From assembly GCF_003994855.1 (NCBI RefSeq), contig NZ_CP034142.1, positions 1,984,001 to 2,048,000 of the forward strand: a stretch of DNA of 64,000 nucleotides, read 5' to 3'. Origin of the DNA: Marinobacter sp. NP-4(2019). GTDB lineage: Bacteria > Pseudomonadota > Gammaproteobacteria > Pseudomonadales > Oleiphilaceae. Position 1 is the first letter of the stretch; every line of letters starts with the position of its first letter. The notes under the pieces are model-generated. The model was given only the letters and a program-made list of their open reading frames with translations, had not been told where the DNA came from and searched no databases. Both the position numbers and the translations under genes were made by a program. Positions 53,757 through 63,241 of this stretch are shown piece by piece.

Positions 53757-53949
53757 CCGTAGCCCGGAATCGGGGATAGACCTTGCCTGGGCGCCTTCCA
53801 ACGTCGGTAGCGCCGGGTGGGTAGGGTGTATTCTCCCTCCTGAGCCAATCGTGTGCCGGTTTCGTATCAGCACGCCGATCCTTACATACCAACTATCCGC
53901 ACCGGTCACTTCGATCGATTGTGGAACCAAGAGAGAGTGTGAGAGCGCT

Positions 53950-54330
53950 GTGAATAGCAAACGACCAGTTAATCTCGATCTCGGCAAGTTTCATTTTCCG
54001 CTGCCAGCCATTACGTCCATATTGCACCGTATCAGCGGCATCATCATTTTTGTTGGTGTTGCGTTCCTGCTTTACGGACTTCAGCTTTCCCTGTCCGGGG
54101 AAGAGGGCTTCAGCCGCGTCAATGAATTGCTGGACAGCTTCCTTGCAAAGCTGATCATCTGGGGCATTTTGTCTGCTCTGCTTTACCACCTGGTGGCAGG
54201 TATCAAACACCTGTTGATGGATATGGGCATTGGTGAAGAGCTTGAAAGTGGCCGCCTCGCCGCGAAGATCACGATTGTGGTTTCCGTCATTCTCATCGTT
54301 CTGGCAGGAGTCTGGGTATGGGCAGCGTAA
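53950..54330 (+). CDS. sdhC: Succinate dehydrogenase cytochrome b556 subunit SdhC
   Basis: SdhC is one of two membrane subunits anchoring the succinate dehydrogenase flavo-iron-sulfur part and binding heme b and quinone. The GTG at 53950 gives 126 residues (NSKRPVNLDLGKFHFP). The frame is open another 33 codons upstream, but that part is not conserved. Three transmembrane helices are visible (about 24-45, 60-85 and 105-125), with SILHRISGI and the heme-ligand histidine in LYHLVAGIKHLLMD. It overlaps sdhD by 13 bases. Confidence 0.93.
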   Translation: MNSKRPVNLDLGKFHFPLPAITSILHRISGIIIFVGVAFLLYGLQLSLSGEEGFSRVNELLDSFLAKLIIWGILSALLYHLVAGIKHLLMDMGIGEELESGRLAAKITIVVSVILIVLAGVWVWAA

Positions 54331-54668
54331 ATAGTGTAACGAATCTGGGGCGTAGCGGTGTATATGACTGGTTGATCCAGCGTGTCACGGCCTATGTGTT
54401 GGCGCTCTACACACTGTTCCTGCTGGGCTTTATGGTGTTCAGCGACGTAAATTATGAGACCTGGTCGGCACTGTTCGGACAGACCTGGTTCCGCATCTTT
54501 ACCCTGATGGCGCTGCTTTCTATCGGTGCCCACGCCTGGGTAGGGCTCTGGACCGTCACAACCGATTACATCAAGGCCATGGCACCGCGCTTTCTGGTTC
54601 AGGCGGTTTGTGGTCTGACCATGTTCGTGTATGTGGTCTGGGGCATTCAGATTCTTTGGGGGCTTTAA
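54318..54668 (+). CDS. sdhD: Succinate dehydrogenase membrane anchor SdhD
   Basis: SdhD is the second membrane anchor subunit, sharing heme and quinone sites with SdhC. The 116-residue protein has three helices (about residues 22-42, 53-75 and 92-114). It shows the GVYDWLIQRVTAY motif at the start and AHAWVGLWTVTTDYIK with the heme-ligand histidine. The start overlaps the end of sdhC by 13 bases, and sdhA begins three bases after its stop. All four sdh genes are intact and tightly packed. Confidence 0.93.
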   Translation: MGSVNSVTNLGRSGVYDWLIQRVTAYVLALYTLFLLGFMVFSDVNYETWSALFGQTWFRIFTLMALLSIGAHAWVGLWTVTTDYIKAMAPRFLVQAVCGLTMFVYVVWGIQILWGL

Positions 54669-54671
54669 TCA

Positions 54672-56444
54672 ATGGCTAATATCAAGACCATGTCTTACGA
54701 CGCGATTGTTATCGGTGGTGGCGGTGCCGGTATGCGAGCCGCCCTGCAGCTTACCGAGTCAGGCGTCAACACTGCGTGTATCACGAAAGTATTCCCGACC
54801 CGTTCCCACACGGTGTCTGCCCAGGGTGGTATCACCTGCGCCATCGCAAGCGCCGATCCCAACGACGACTGGCGCTGGCATATGTATGACACCGTCAAGG
54901 GCTCGGACTACATCGGTGATCAGGATGCCATTGAGTATATGTGCTCGGTAGGCCCTCAGGCCGTTTTCGAGCTGGAGCACATGGGGCTGCCGTTTTCCCG
55001 TACCGAGCAGGGCCGTATTTACCAGCGCCCGTTCGGTGGTCAGTCCAAGGATTATGGTAAGGGTGGTCAGGCTGCCCGTACCTGTGCCGCGGCCGACCGT
55101 ACCGGTCATGCGCTGCTGCACACACTTTATCAGGCCAACCTGAAAGGCGGCACCACGTTCCTTAACGAGTGGTACGCCGTTGATCTGGTCAAGAACAGCA
55201 AAGATGAAGTCGTTGGTGTTGTCGCCATCGAAATCGAAACCGGCGAAGTGGCCTACATCAAATGTAAGGCAACGGTTCTCGCCACTGGCGGTGCCGGTCG
55301 TATCTACGCGTCCACCACCAACGCCCTGATCAACACCGGTGACGGTATTGGCATGGCGCTGCGCGCGGGCTACCCGGTGCAGGATATGGAAATGTGGCAG
55401 TTCCACCCGACCGGGATCCACGGTGCTGGTACGCTGGTAACGGAAGGTTGTCGGGGTGAGGGCGGTTACCTGATCAATGCTGAAGGCGAGCGCTTCATGG
55501 AGCGTTATGCTCCGAACGCGAAAGACCTGGCCGGTCGTGATGTGGTTGCCCGCTCCATGGTAATCGAAATCCTTGAAGGCCGCGGCTGTGGTCCGGACAA
55601 GGACCATGTACTGCTGAAGCTGGATCACCTGGGTGAAGAAACCCTGAATCTGCGTCTGCCGGGTATCTGTGAGCTGTCTCGCACCTTCGCCCACGTGGAT
55701 CCGGTGAAAGAGCCGATTCCGGTTGTACCGACCTGTCACTACATGATGGGTGGTATTCCGACCAACGTCGGTGGTCAGGCACTGACCCAGGACGAGAATG
55801 GCAACGATAAGCCGATACCCGGCCTGTTTGCCTGTGGTGAGGCGGCTTGTGTGTCTGTGCACGGTGCCAACCGTCTGGGTGGTAACTCCCTGCTGGATCT
55901 GGTGGTCTTCGGTCGTGCGGCGGGTCTGCATATTGAAGAGCAGCTTCGCGGTGGCTTTGAGGTTGACGGTGCCAGCGAGGAAGACATCAAGCGTGCCATG
56001 GCTCGCCTGGATCGCCTGAACTCCGCCTCCGAAGGTGAGAGCGTTGCCGAGGTTCGCAAGGATCTGCAGAACTGCATGCAGTTGTATTTCGGCGTATTCC
56101 GTGACGGAAGCAGCATGGAAGAAGGCTTGAAGAAGCTTGAAGCTATCGGTGAGCGTGTACGCAAGACCAAGCTGGCCGATACCAGTCAGGCGTTCAACAC
56201 CGCGCGCATCGAAGCACTGGAGCTGGACAATCTGTATGAGGTCGCCCTGGCGACGGCTATCTCTGCCTTTGAGCGTAAAGAAAGTCGTGGTGCCCACGCC
56301 CGTAACGACTTCACCGAGCGTGATGACGAGAACTGGCTGAAGCACTCCGTGTACTTCCCGCTCGAGAAGCGTGTCGGCAAGCGTGACGTAAACTTCGCAC
56401 CGAAGACCGTCGACACCTTCCAGCCGAAGATCCGGACTTACTAA
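54672..56444 (+). CDS. sdhA: Succinate dehydrogenase flavoprotein subunit SdhA
   Basis: SdhA oxidises succinate to fumarate with covalently bound FAD. The 590-residue protein has the dinucleotide motif GGGGAGMRAAL (near residues 16-26) and TRSHTVSAQGG with the flavinylated histidine (near 43-53). The substrate-site motifs are QFHPTGIHG and RTCAAADRTGH. The C-terminus ends with the typical KHSVYFPLEKRVGKR and TYQP-like tail. Length matches the E. coli protein (588). It is followed by sdhB after 14 bases. Confidence 0.97.
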   Translation: MANIKTMSYDAIVIGGGGAGMRAALQLTESGVNTACITKVFPTRSHTVSAQGGITCAIASADPNDDWRWHMYDTVKGSDYIGDQDAIEYMCSVGPQAVFELEHMGLPFSRTEQGRIYQRPFGGQSKDYGKGGQAARTCAAADRTGHALLHTLYQANLKGGTTFLNEWYAVDLVKNSKDEVVGVVAIEIETGEVAYIKCKATVLATGGAGRIYASTTNALINTGDGIGMALRAGYPVQDMEMWQFHPTGIHGAGTLVTEGCRGEGGYLINAEGERFMERYAPNAKDLAGRDVVARSMVIEILEGRGCGPDKDHVLLKLDHLGEETLNLRLPGICELSRTFAHVDPVKEPIPVVPTCHYMMGGIPTNVGGQALTQDENGNDKPIPGLFACGEAACVSVHGANRLGGNSLLDLVVFGRAAGLHIEEQLRGGFEVDGASEEDIKRAMARLDRLNSASEGESVAEVRKDLQNCMQLYFGVFRDGSSMEEGLKKLEAIGERVRKTKLADTSQAFNTARIEALELDNLYEVALATAISAFERKESRGAHARNDFTERDDENWLKHSVYFPLEKRVGKRDVNFAPKTVDTFQPKIRTY

Positions 56445-56458
56445 GGGGGACGCACAAA

Positions 56459-57163
56459 ATGTTGGTAAGCCTTTATCGTTATAACCCGGAAACTGACAAC
56501 GCGCCCTATATGCAGGACGTGGAGCTGGAGCTTCCGGAAGGCAAGGACCTGATGGTCCTGGATGTCCTGAACCTGCTGAAGGAAAAGGATCCGTCTATCG
56601 CCTATCGTCGTTCCTGCCGCGAGGGTGTTTGTGGCTCTGACGGCATGAATATGAATGGCAAGAATGGTCTGGCGTGCATCACGCCCATGTCCCAGGTGCT
56701 CAAGAAAAACAAGCTTGTTCTTCGCCCGCTGCCAGGGCTCCCGGTTATCCGTGACCTGGTGGTCGACATGAGTCTGTTCTACAAGCAGTACGAAAAGGTC
56801 ATGCCGTACCTTGTGAACGATCAGCCCGCACCCGCCATTGAGCGTCTGCAGTCTCCGGAGGACCGAGAGAAGCTGGACGGCCTGTACGAGTGTATTCTCT
56901 GTGCCTGCTGCTCCACTGCTTGCCCGTCGTTCTGGTGGAACCCGGACAAGTTCGTTGGTCCGGCCGGCCTGCTTCAGGCCTACCGCTTCCTGGCGGACAG
57001 CCGTGATACTGCCCAGGCCGAGCGTCTTGCAAATCTGGATGACCCGTTCAGCGTCTTCCGCTGTCGGGGCATCATGAACTGTGTCAGCGTTTGTCCGAAA
57101 GGCCTGAACCCCACAAGGGCAATCGGCCATATCCGGAATCTTCTGCTCCAGCGGGCGACTTAA
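56459..57163 (+). CDS. sdhB: Succinate dehydrogenase iron-sulfur subunit SdhB
   Basis: SdhB carries electrons from FAD to quinone through three iron-sulfur clusters. The 234-residue protein has the [2Fe-2S] ligands in SCREGVCGSDGMN and its later cysteine in GLACIT. The [4Fe-4S] motif is CILCACCSTACP and the [3Fe-4S] motif is CRGIMNCVSVCPKGLNP. All ligands are present. It ends the sdhCDAB operon, with a GC hairpin 50 bases downstream before sucA. Confidence 0.97.
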   Translation: MLVSLYRYNPETDNAPYMQDVELELPEGKDLMVLDVLNLLKEKDPSIAYRRSCREGVCGSDGMNMNGKNGLACITPMSQVLKKNKLVLRPLPGLPVIRDLVVDMSLFYKQYEKVMPYLVNDQPAPAIERLQSPEDREKLDGLYECILCACCSTACPSFWWNPDKFVGPAGLLQAYRFLADSRDTAQAERLANLDDPFSVFRCRGIMNCVSVCPKGLNPTRAIGHIRNLLLQRAT

Positions 57164-57473
57164 AAGCAGAAAATAAAACAAACGCTATACTGTTCTGATC
57201 AGCTAGCATCCGGAAGGCCCCGCAACGGCGCGGGGCCTTCAACCAAAGGCTTATAGTCAAAAGTCTTAACAGGGTGCACACTACGCGGGCCGTGACGGGA
57301 ACTTATAAGGTTGTCTCGCGGTTTCGCTGAGTACAAAACCACCGGGGAACGGAAAACATCCTTGCTGGGTGTGGTGGCCAAAGTCGATCCCGTAAAAACC
57401 CGTATTGACTGAGATTTACCCCTGGCCGACCATACTGAGCTCCCCCGCACCAGCCCAAGGTGAGCTATTCAAA
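57164..57473 (+). other. Region between sdhB and sucA
   Basis: This 310-base gap holds a GC hairpin (57213-57240) and then no gene. A TTGACT at 57405-57410 has no well-spaced -10 box, and a TATAAG at 57304 lacks a -35, so I cannot place the sucA promoter with confidence. The in-frame upstream extension of sucA (57405-57473) is not conserved. Confidence 0.6.
57213..57240 (+). terminator. GC hairpin after sdhB
   Basis: Arms GAAGGCCCCGC (57213-57223) and GCGGGGCCTTC (57230-57240) pair perfectly over 11 bases around a six-base loop. No T run follows, so termination may be partial and allow read-through into sucA. Confidence 0.6.
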
Positions 57474-60308
57474 ATGCACGAAAGCATAATGGAGCAGTTA
57501 TGGCAGACTTCCCACTTGCAGGGGGGAAATCTGGCCTATGTTGAACAGCTTTTTGAAACCTACCTGACAGACCCCAATGCCGTTCCCGAAGAGTGGCGCA
57601 GCTACTTCGACAAGCTTCCCAGTGTTGACGGCTATAAAGGTCGCGATATTGTCCACTCTTCCATCCGCGAACAATTCGAACACATCTCCCGCAATCAGCG
57701 TTTCCTGGCCAGTGGTGTTCCGGCCAGCGCAACCTCCGATGCTGATAAAAAGCAGATTCGTGTTCTTCAGCTGATTAATGCCTTTCGTTTCCGGGGTCAC
57801 CAGGAATCAAAGCTGGATCCGCTTGGCGTATGGCAACGTCCCACGGTAGAAGATCTCGACCCAGCCTTCCACGAACTTTCTGAAGCTGACAACGATCTGG
57901 AGTTCCAGACCGGGTCCCTGAGCTTTGGTTCCGAAACCATGAAGCTCGGCGATATCATCAAGGGTCTGCGCCAGACGTACTGTGAGAGTGTTGGTGCCGA
58001 GTACATGCATGTGGTCGACACCCGAATCAAGCGTTGGTTTCAGCAGCGCATGGAACCGGTCCGCTCACGGCCGGAGTACGAAGCGAAAACCCGCAAGCAT
58101 ATTCTTGAGCGCCTGACAGCCGCGGAAGGTCTGGAGAAGTATCTGGGCTCCCGTTACCCCGGCGTCAAGCGTTTTGGTCTTGAGGGCGGCGAAAGCCTGA
58201 TCCCCTGCCTTGATGAGCTGATTCAGCGTGCCGGCTCATACGGTGCCAAGGAAATTGTTCTGGGCATGGCTCACCGTGGCCGCCTGAACGTCCTGGTGAA
58301 CACTCTTGGCAAGAACCCGAAAGAACTCTTTGATGAGTTCGAAGGCAAAAAACTGGCCGATTCCGGCTCCGGCGACGTGAAGTATCATCAGGGCTTCTCA
58401 TCCAACGTGATGACGCCGGGTGGCGAAGTTCATTTGGCCATGGCATTCAACCCCTCCCATCTGGAGATTGTGTCTCCGGTTGTTGAGGGCTCTGTTCGGG
58501 CTCGTCAGACCCGCCGTAACGACAACGATGGTACCCAGGTGGTTCCGATCATCATGCACGGCGATGCGGCGTTTGCCGGCCAGGGTGTGGTGATGGAAAC
58601 CTTCCAGATGTCCCAGACCCGTGGCTATGGTATCGGCGGCACGATCCATATCGTGATCAACAACCAGGTTGGTTTCACCACCAGCAAACAGGAAGATGCG
58701 CGGTCGACGGAATACTGCACCGATGTCGCCAAGATGGTTCAGGCGCCTATCCTCCATGTCAACGCGGATGACCCGGAAGCGGTCATGTTTGTTACCCAGA
58801 TGGCCATGGACTACCGCAATGAGTTCAAGCGGGACGTGGTGATTGATCTGGTTTGCTACCGTCGCCGCGGACATAACGAGGCGGATGAGCCGGCGGCCAC
58901 CCAGCCGGTCATGTATGAAAAGATCCGCAAGCTGAAAACCACCCGTGCGCTCTACGCGGACGTGTTGATTGCTGATGGCGTCATCTCTGAAGATGAGGCC
59001 AAGCAGATGGACCTGGACTACCGTGATGCGCTGGATGAAGGTGATCATGTGGTGAAGTCCCTGGTCAAGGAGCCCAACAAAGAGCTCTACGTTGACTGGA
59101 CGCCTTACCTCGGCCATGAGTGGACCGCCAAGTGCAAGTCCAGTGTGGCACTGAAAACCATCCAGAAACTGGGTAAGAAACTTACTCATATTCCGGAAGG
59201 TTTCAGTGTTCAGCGCCAGGTGTCCAAGATCATCAGCGACCGCGAAAAAATGACAGCCGGCGCCCTGGGCATCAACTGGGGTTATGGCGAGATTATGGCT
59301 TACGCCACCTTGCTGGATGAGGGGCACCCGATTCGTCTGACCGGGCAGGACGTGGGGCGCGGGACCTTCTCGCACCGCCATGCGGTACTGCACAACCAGA
59401 AAGATGGTTCGACCCATATTGCCCTGGAGCACCTGGGGGAGAATCAGCCGAAATTTGAAATCTACGATTCACTGCTGTCGGAAGAAGCCGTGATGGCGTT
59501 CGAATACGGCTACGCCACGACGGCGCCCAATGGTCTGGTTGTCTGGGAAGCCCAGTTTGGTGACTTTGCCAACGGTGCCCAGGTGGTTATCGACCAGTTC
59601 CTGACCAGTGGGGAGCACAAGTGGGGTCGTCTGTGTGGCCTGACTCTGCTGTTGCCGCACGGGTATGAGGGGCAGGGGCCGGAGCACAGTTCCGCACGCC
59701 TGGAGCGCTTCCTGCAATTGTGCGCCGAGCACAATATCCAGGTATGTGTGCCAACAACGCCGTCCCAGGTCTTCCATATGCTTCGCCGCCAGGTGAAGCG
59801 TCCGTTGCGCAAGCCGCTGGTAGCGATTACGCCGAAGAGCCTGCTGCGTCACAAAGAGGCTACCTCCGATCTGGACGACCTGACCTCCGGAACGTTCCAG
59901 ACCGTGCTGCAGGAGAAAGAGCCGTCCGATCCGAAGAAGATCACCCGCCTGATCCTGTGCAGCGGCAAGGTTTACTTCGATCTGCTTGAAAAGAAAAAGG
60001 CGGACGAACGGGAAGATGTGGCGATTGTTCGTATTGAACAGCTGTATCCGTTCCCGGGCGATGACCTGGATGAAGTTCTGGCCCTGTACCCCAAGCTCAA
60101 GCACGTAGTCTGGTGTCAGGAAGAACCGATGAATCAGGGCGCCTGGTACTGCAGCCAGCACCATATGCGCAATGCGCTGCACCGCAAGAACCCGAAATTG
60201 TATCTTCAGTATGCCGGTCGTGATGCTTCTGCTGCTCCTGCGTGTGGACACATGTCTGTACACATTGAAGAGCAGAAGAAACTGGTTAACGACGCGTTTC
60301 AAATCTGA
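57474..60308 (+). CDS. sucA: 2-oxoglutarate dehydrogenase E1 component SucA
   Basis: SucA is the thiamine-diphosphate decarboxylase of the 2-oxoglutarate dehydrogenase complex. The ATG at 57474 gives 944 residues (MHESIMEQLWQTSHLQGGN), the pseudomonad length; the frame extends 23 codons upstream without conservation. The N-terminal arm reads YVEQLFETYLTDP. The TPP-binding region has HGDAAFAGQG with the metal-binding aspartate and VINNQVGFTT. The C-terminal transketolase-like region has GQDVGRGTFSHRH and GYEGQGPEHSSARLERF. sucB follows after 25 bases. Confidence 0.97.
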   Translation: MHESIMEQLWQTSHLQGGNLAYVEQLFETYLTDPNAVPEEWRSYFDKLPSVDGYKGRDIVHSSIREQFEHISRNQRFLASGVPASATSDADKKQIRVLQLINAFRFRGHQESKLDPLGVWQRPTVEDLDPAFHELSEADNDLEFQTGSLSFGSETMKLGDIIKGLRQTYCESVGAEYMHVVDTRIKRWFQQRMEPVRSRPEYEAKTRKHILERLTAAEGLEKYLGSRYPGVKRFGLEGGESLIPCLDELIQRAGSYGAKEIVLGMAHRGRLNVLVNTLGKNPKELFDEFEGKKLADSGSGDVKYHQGFSSNVMTPGGEVHLAMAFNPSHLEIVSPVVEGSVRARQTRRNDNDGTQVVPIIMHGDAAFAGQGVVMETFQMSQTRGYGIGGTIHIVINNQVGFTTSKQEDARSTEYCTDVAKMVQAPILHVNADDPEAVMFVTQMAMDYRNEFKRDVVIDLVCYRRRGHNEADEPAATQPVMYEKIRKLKTTRALYADVLIADGVISEDEAKQMDLDYRDALDEGDHVVKSLVKEPNKELYVDWTPYLGHEWTAKCKSSVALKTIQKLGKKLTHIPEGFSVQRQVSKIISDREKMTAGALGINWGYGEIMAYATLLDEGHPIRLTGQDVGRGTFSHRHAVLHNQKDGSTHIALEHLGENQPKFEIYDSLLSEEAVMAFEYGYATTAPNGLVVWEAQFGDFANGAQVVIDQFLTSGEHKWGRLCGLTLLLPHGYEGQGPEHSSARLERFLQLCAEHNIQVCVPTTPSQVFHMLRRQVKRPLRKPLVAITPKSLLRHKEATSDLDDLTSGTFQTVLQEKEPSDPKKITRLILCSGKVYFDLLEKKKADEREDVAIVRIEQLYPFPGDDLDEVLALYPKLKHVVWCQEEPMNQGAWYCSQHHMRNALHRKNPKLYLQYAGRDASAAPACGHMSVHIEEQKKLVNDAFQI

Positions 60309-60333
60309 CGAGCTACCGAACTAAGGATCCGAG

Positions 60334-61551
60334 ATGTCAACTGAGATTAAAGCCCCCGTTTTTCCAGAGTCGGTCGCAGAGGGTACCGTCGCGACCTGGC
60401 ACAAGCAGCCGGGTGAAGCCTGTTCCCGAGATGAACTGATTGTCGATATCGAAACCGACAAGGTTGTTCTTGAAGTGGTCGCGCCGGCAGATGGCGTGAT
60501 CGAAGAGGTTGTCAAAGGTGAAGGCGACACCGTGGAAAGCGGTGAAGTGATTGGCAAATTCAAGGAAGGTGCAGCGGGCGAATCCAAGCCGGCCGAGACC
60601 AAGAAAGAAGAGGCTCCCAAGGAAGAGGCCAAGAGTGAGGCTCCGTCCGGTGACGCGATTCTCAGCCCTGCGGCCCGTAAACTGGCCGAAGAGAATGACG
60701 TTGATCCGAATGCCGTCAAAGGTACCGGAAAAGATGGTCGCGTAACAAAAGAAGATGTTCAGAAACATGTAGATAGCGCTAAGTCTTCAGCATCTGCTGG
60801 AGCTGCAAAGCCAGCCGGTGAAATGCCGCAGGTGGAACTGGCTGCCGGCGAGCGTCCGGAAAAGCGTGTGCCAATGACCCGTCTGCGTTCAAGCATTGCC
60901 AAGCGTCTGGTCAGTGCCCAGCAGAACGCGGCCATGCTGACCACCTTCAACGAGGTGAACATGGCGCCGATCATGGAGCTGCGCAAGCAGTACCAGGATA
61001 CCTTTGTGAAGCGTCATGGCATCAAGCTTGGTTTCATGTCTTTCTTCACCAAGGCCGCTACCGAGGCTCTGAAGCGTTTCCCCGCTGTAAACGCCTCCAT
61101 TGATGGTAATGACATGGTGTACCACGGTTACCAGGATATTGGCGTTGCCGTCTCCACAGACCGTGGTCTGGTGGTGCCGGTGGTGCGTGATGCCGATGCG
61201 TTGGGCCTGGCGGATATTGAGAAGAAAATCGTTGAGTACGGCACCAAGGCCAAAGACGGCAAGCTGGGCATCGAGGAGATGACCGGTGGCACCTTTACTA
61301 TCACCAATGGCGGCATTTTCGGCTCCCTGATCTCTACGCCGATCCTGAACCCGCCGCAAACTGCAATCCTGGGTATGCACAAGATCCAGGAGCGCCCGAT
61401 GGCGGTCAATGGCAAAGTTGAAATCCTGCCTATGATGTATCTGGCGCTGTCCTATGACCATCGCATGATTGATGGTAAGGAAGCCGTGCAGTTCCTGGTG
61501 GCTATCAAGGAAATGCTTGAAGACCCGGCGCGTATCCTGCTGGACATCTGA
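60334..61551 (+). CDS. sucB: Dihydrolipoamide succinyltransferase SucB (E2)
   Basis: SucB is the core of the 2-oxoglutarate dehydrogenase complex and transfers the succinyl group to CoA. The 405-residue protein has one lipoyl domain with the modified lysine in IETDKVVLEV (near residue 43). An Ala/Pro/Glu-Lys-rich linker follows, then the E1/E3-binding domain (LSPAARKLAEENDVDP, near 109-124). The catalytic domain ends with the YDHRMIDGKEAV histidine motif. The domain order and single lipoyl unit are typical. lpd follows after 35 bases. Confidence 0.97.
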   Translation: MSTEIKAPVFPESVAEGTVATWHKQPGEACSRDELIVDIETDKVVLEVVAPADGVIEEVVKGEGDTVESGEVIGKFKEGAAGESKPAETKKEEAPKEEAKSEAPSGDAILSPAARKLAEENDVDPNAVKGTGKDGRVTKEDVQKHVDSAKSSASAGAAKPAGEMPQVELAAGERPEKRVPMTRLRSSIAKRLVSAQQNAAMLTTFNEVNMAPIMELRKQYQDTFVKRHGIKLGFMSFFTKAATEALKRFPAVNASIDGNDMVYHGYQDIGVAVSTDRGLVVPVVRDADALGLADIEKKIVEYGTKAKDGKLGIEEMTGGTFTITNGGIFGSLISTPILNPPQTAILGMHKIQERPMAVNGKVEILPMMYLALSYDHRMIDGKEAVQFLVAIKEMLEDPARILLDI

Positions 61552-61586
61552 GCTGACACTTAACGAATCGGAAAACGGGATCAAAT

Positions 61587-63029
61587 ATGTCTGATAAGTA
61601 CGACGTCATTGTGATTGGTGCGGGCCCTGGTGGTTACGTAGCCGCTATCAAAGCCGCCCAGCTCGGCCTGAAGACTGCGTGTGTGGAGTCCTGGACCTCT
61701 GAGGACGGCAAAGCCCAGGTGCTTGGTGGAACCTGTCTGAATGTGGGCTGTATTCCTTCCAAGGCGCTGCTGGAGATTTCCCACAAATTTGAGGAAGCCA
61801 GCCACGATTACGAGACGCAGGGCATCATCGCCAAAGATGTCAAAATCGACATCGCGAAGATGATGGAGCGTAAGAGCGGTATTGTGAAGCAGTTAACCGG
61901 CGGTATCGCCGGTCTGTTCAAGGCCAACGGTGTAACTTCCATTCATGGCCACGGTAAGTTGCTGGCCAATCGGCAGGTTGAAGTCACTGACAAGGATGGC
62001 AAGACCACCACTTACGAGGCGGACAACGTCATCCTGGCGACCGGCTCCAAGCCGATCGAGATTCCGCCTGCACCGTTTGACGGTAATTACATTGTGGATT
62101 CCGAGGGTGCACTGGAGTTCACCGAAGTACCCAAGCGTCTTGGCGTCATTGGTGCCGGCGTTATTGGCCTTGAGTTGGGCAGTGTATGGTCCCGTCTGGG
62201 ATCGGAAGTGACTGTGATCGAAGCCCAGGATACATTCCTGCCGGTAGTTGATCAGCAGGTTGCCAAGGACGCGCAGAAGCAGTTCAAGAAGCAGGGACTG
62301 GATATTGTCATGGGTGCACGCATGACCGGTGCTGAAGTCAAGCGCAAGCTGGTGAACGTGACCTATGAAGACTCGAACGGCAAGCAAGAGAAGAAATTCG
62401 ACAAGCTGATCGTGGCTGTTGGTCGTCGCCCTTACACCGATAATCTGTTGTCAGAGGACTCTGGTGTAAAGATGGATGAGCGTGGCTTCATTTTCGTGGA
62501 CGATAACTGCAAGACTGAAGCTCCGGGTGTCTGGGCGATTGGTGACGTGGTTCGTGGTCCGATGCTGGCACACAAGGCATCCGAAGAGGGGGTCATGGTC
62601 GCTGAACGGATCGCTGGCCATAAGCCGCAGGTCAACTACGACTGCATTCCTAACGTCATCTATACGGCACCGGAAGTGGCCTGGGTTGGTAAGTCCGAAG
62701 AAGACCTGAAGGCCGAAGGCGAGGCTTACAAGGTGGGGACTTTCCCATTTGCCGCCAATGGCCGTGCCATGGCCGCCAATGCGGCGTCCGGCCTGGTCAA
62801 GATTATCGCTGACGAAAAGACCGATCGCATCCTTGGCTTCCACGTTGTGGGACCCCAGGCATCCGAGATTGTCGCGCAGGGCGTGATTGCGATGGAGTTT
62901 GGCTCCAGTGCAGAAGACCTGGCTCTGACCTGTTTTGCGCACCCGACTCTGTCCGAGTCTGTGCATGAAGCAGCCCTGGCTGTCGATGGCGGCGCGATTC
63001 ACATCGCCAACCGTCGCAAAAAGAAGTAA
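61587..63029 (+). CDS. lpd: Dihydrolipoamide dehydrogenase (E3)
   Basis: Lpd reoxidises the lipoyl group using FAD and NAD. The 480-residue protein has the FAD motif GAGPGGYVAAIKAA, the redox disulfide in GGTCLNVGCIPSKALL, and the NAD-binding GAGVIGLELGSVW. The catalytic histidine-glutamate pair lies in CFAHPTLSESVHEAAL near the C-terminus. The position after sucAB suggests it is dedicated to the 2-oxoglutarate complex, though it could also serve pyruvate dehydrogenase and glycine cleavage. It is followed by 212 bases carrying a REP-like hairpin before sucC. Confidence 0.96.
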   Translation: MSDKYDVIVIGAGPGGYVAAIKAAQLGLKTACVESWTSEDGKAQVLGGTCLNVGCIPSKALLEISHKFEEASHDYETQGIIAKDVKIDIAKMMERKSGIVKQLTGGIAGLFKANGVTSIHGHGKLLANRQVEVTDKDGKTTTYEADNVILATGSKPIEIPPAPFDGNYIVDSEGALEFTEVPKRLGVIGAGVIGLELGSVWSRLGSEVTVIEAQDTFLPVVDQQVAKDAQKQFKKQGLDIVMGARMTGAEVKRKLVNVTYEDSNGKQEKKFDKLIVAVGRRPYTDNLLSEDSGVKMDERGFIFVDDNCKTEAPGVWAIGDVVRGPMLAHKASEEGVMVAERIAGHKPQVNYDCIPNVIYTAPEVAWVGKSEEDLKAEGEAYKVGTFPFAANGRAMAANAASGLVKIIADEKTDRILGFHVVGPQASEIVAQGVIAMEFGSSAEDLALTCFAHPTLSESVHEAALAVDGGAIHIANRRKKK

Positions 63030-63154
63030 CGCAGAGCAGGAAACAGGGGCGCCAATGACGGCGCCCCACTACCATAAAACGGTTGGTTTCCGACTGCGTC
63101 AGTGGTGTGCTGAGGCGATCCCCGGCACACCTGGCCGAATTCGCACCAGGTTGT

Positions 63155-63181
63155 TGTCGGATTTACGGCCTAAATCCGACA
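63155..63181. repeat. REP-like hairpin between lpd and sucC
   Basis: The perfect 11-base arms TGTCGGATTTA (63155-63165) and TAAATCCGACA (63171-63181) surround CGGCC. The core is closely related to the hairpin at 15077-15104. It lies inside the suc operon, in the largest gap between its genes. Confidence 0.7.
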
Positions 63182-63241
63182 GGATCCGGCGGGTTCATTT
63201 CCGTACGTGGTTATCCTCCATCAAAAAGCGGGACATTAACT

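Larger units (their letters stand above)
53466..53949. other. Divergent control region between gltA and sdhC
   Basis: This 484-base gap carries the gltA promoter on the minus strand (53550-53577) and a likely sdhC promoter on the plus strand (53728-53756). A second TTGACA near 53602 lacks a good -10. The sdhC leader would be about 190 bases, long enough for post-transcriptional control. No additional gene or tRNA is visible. Confidence 0.7.

Noticed and set aside
54759..56345. A 528-codon open frame antisense to sdhA
   Set aside because: Same explanation: a shadow of a highly expressed gene with biased codons; no ribosome site and no family motif.
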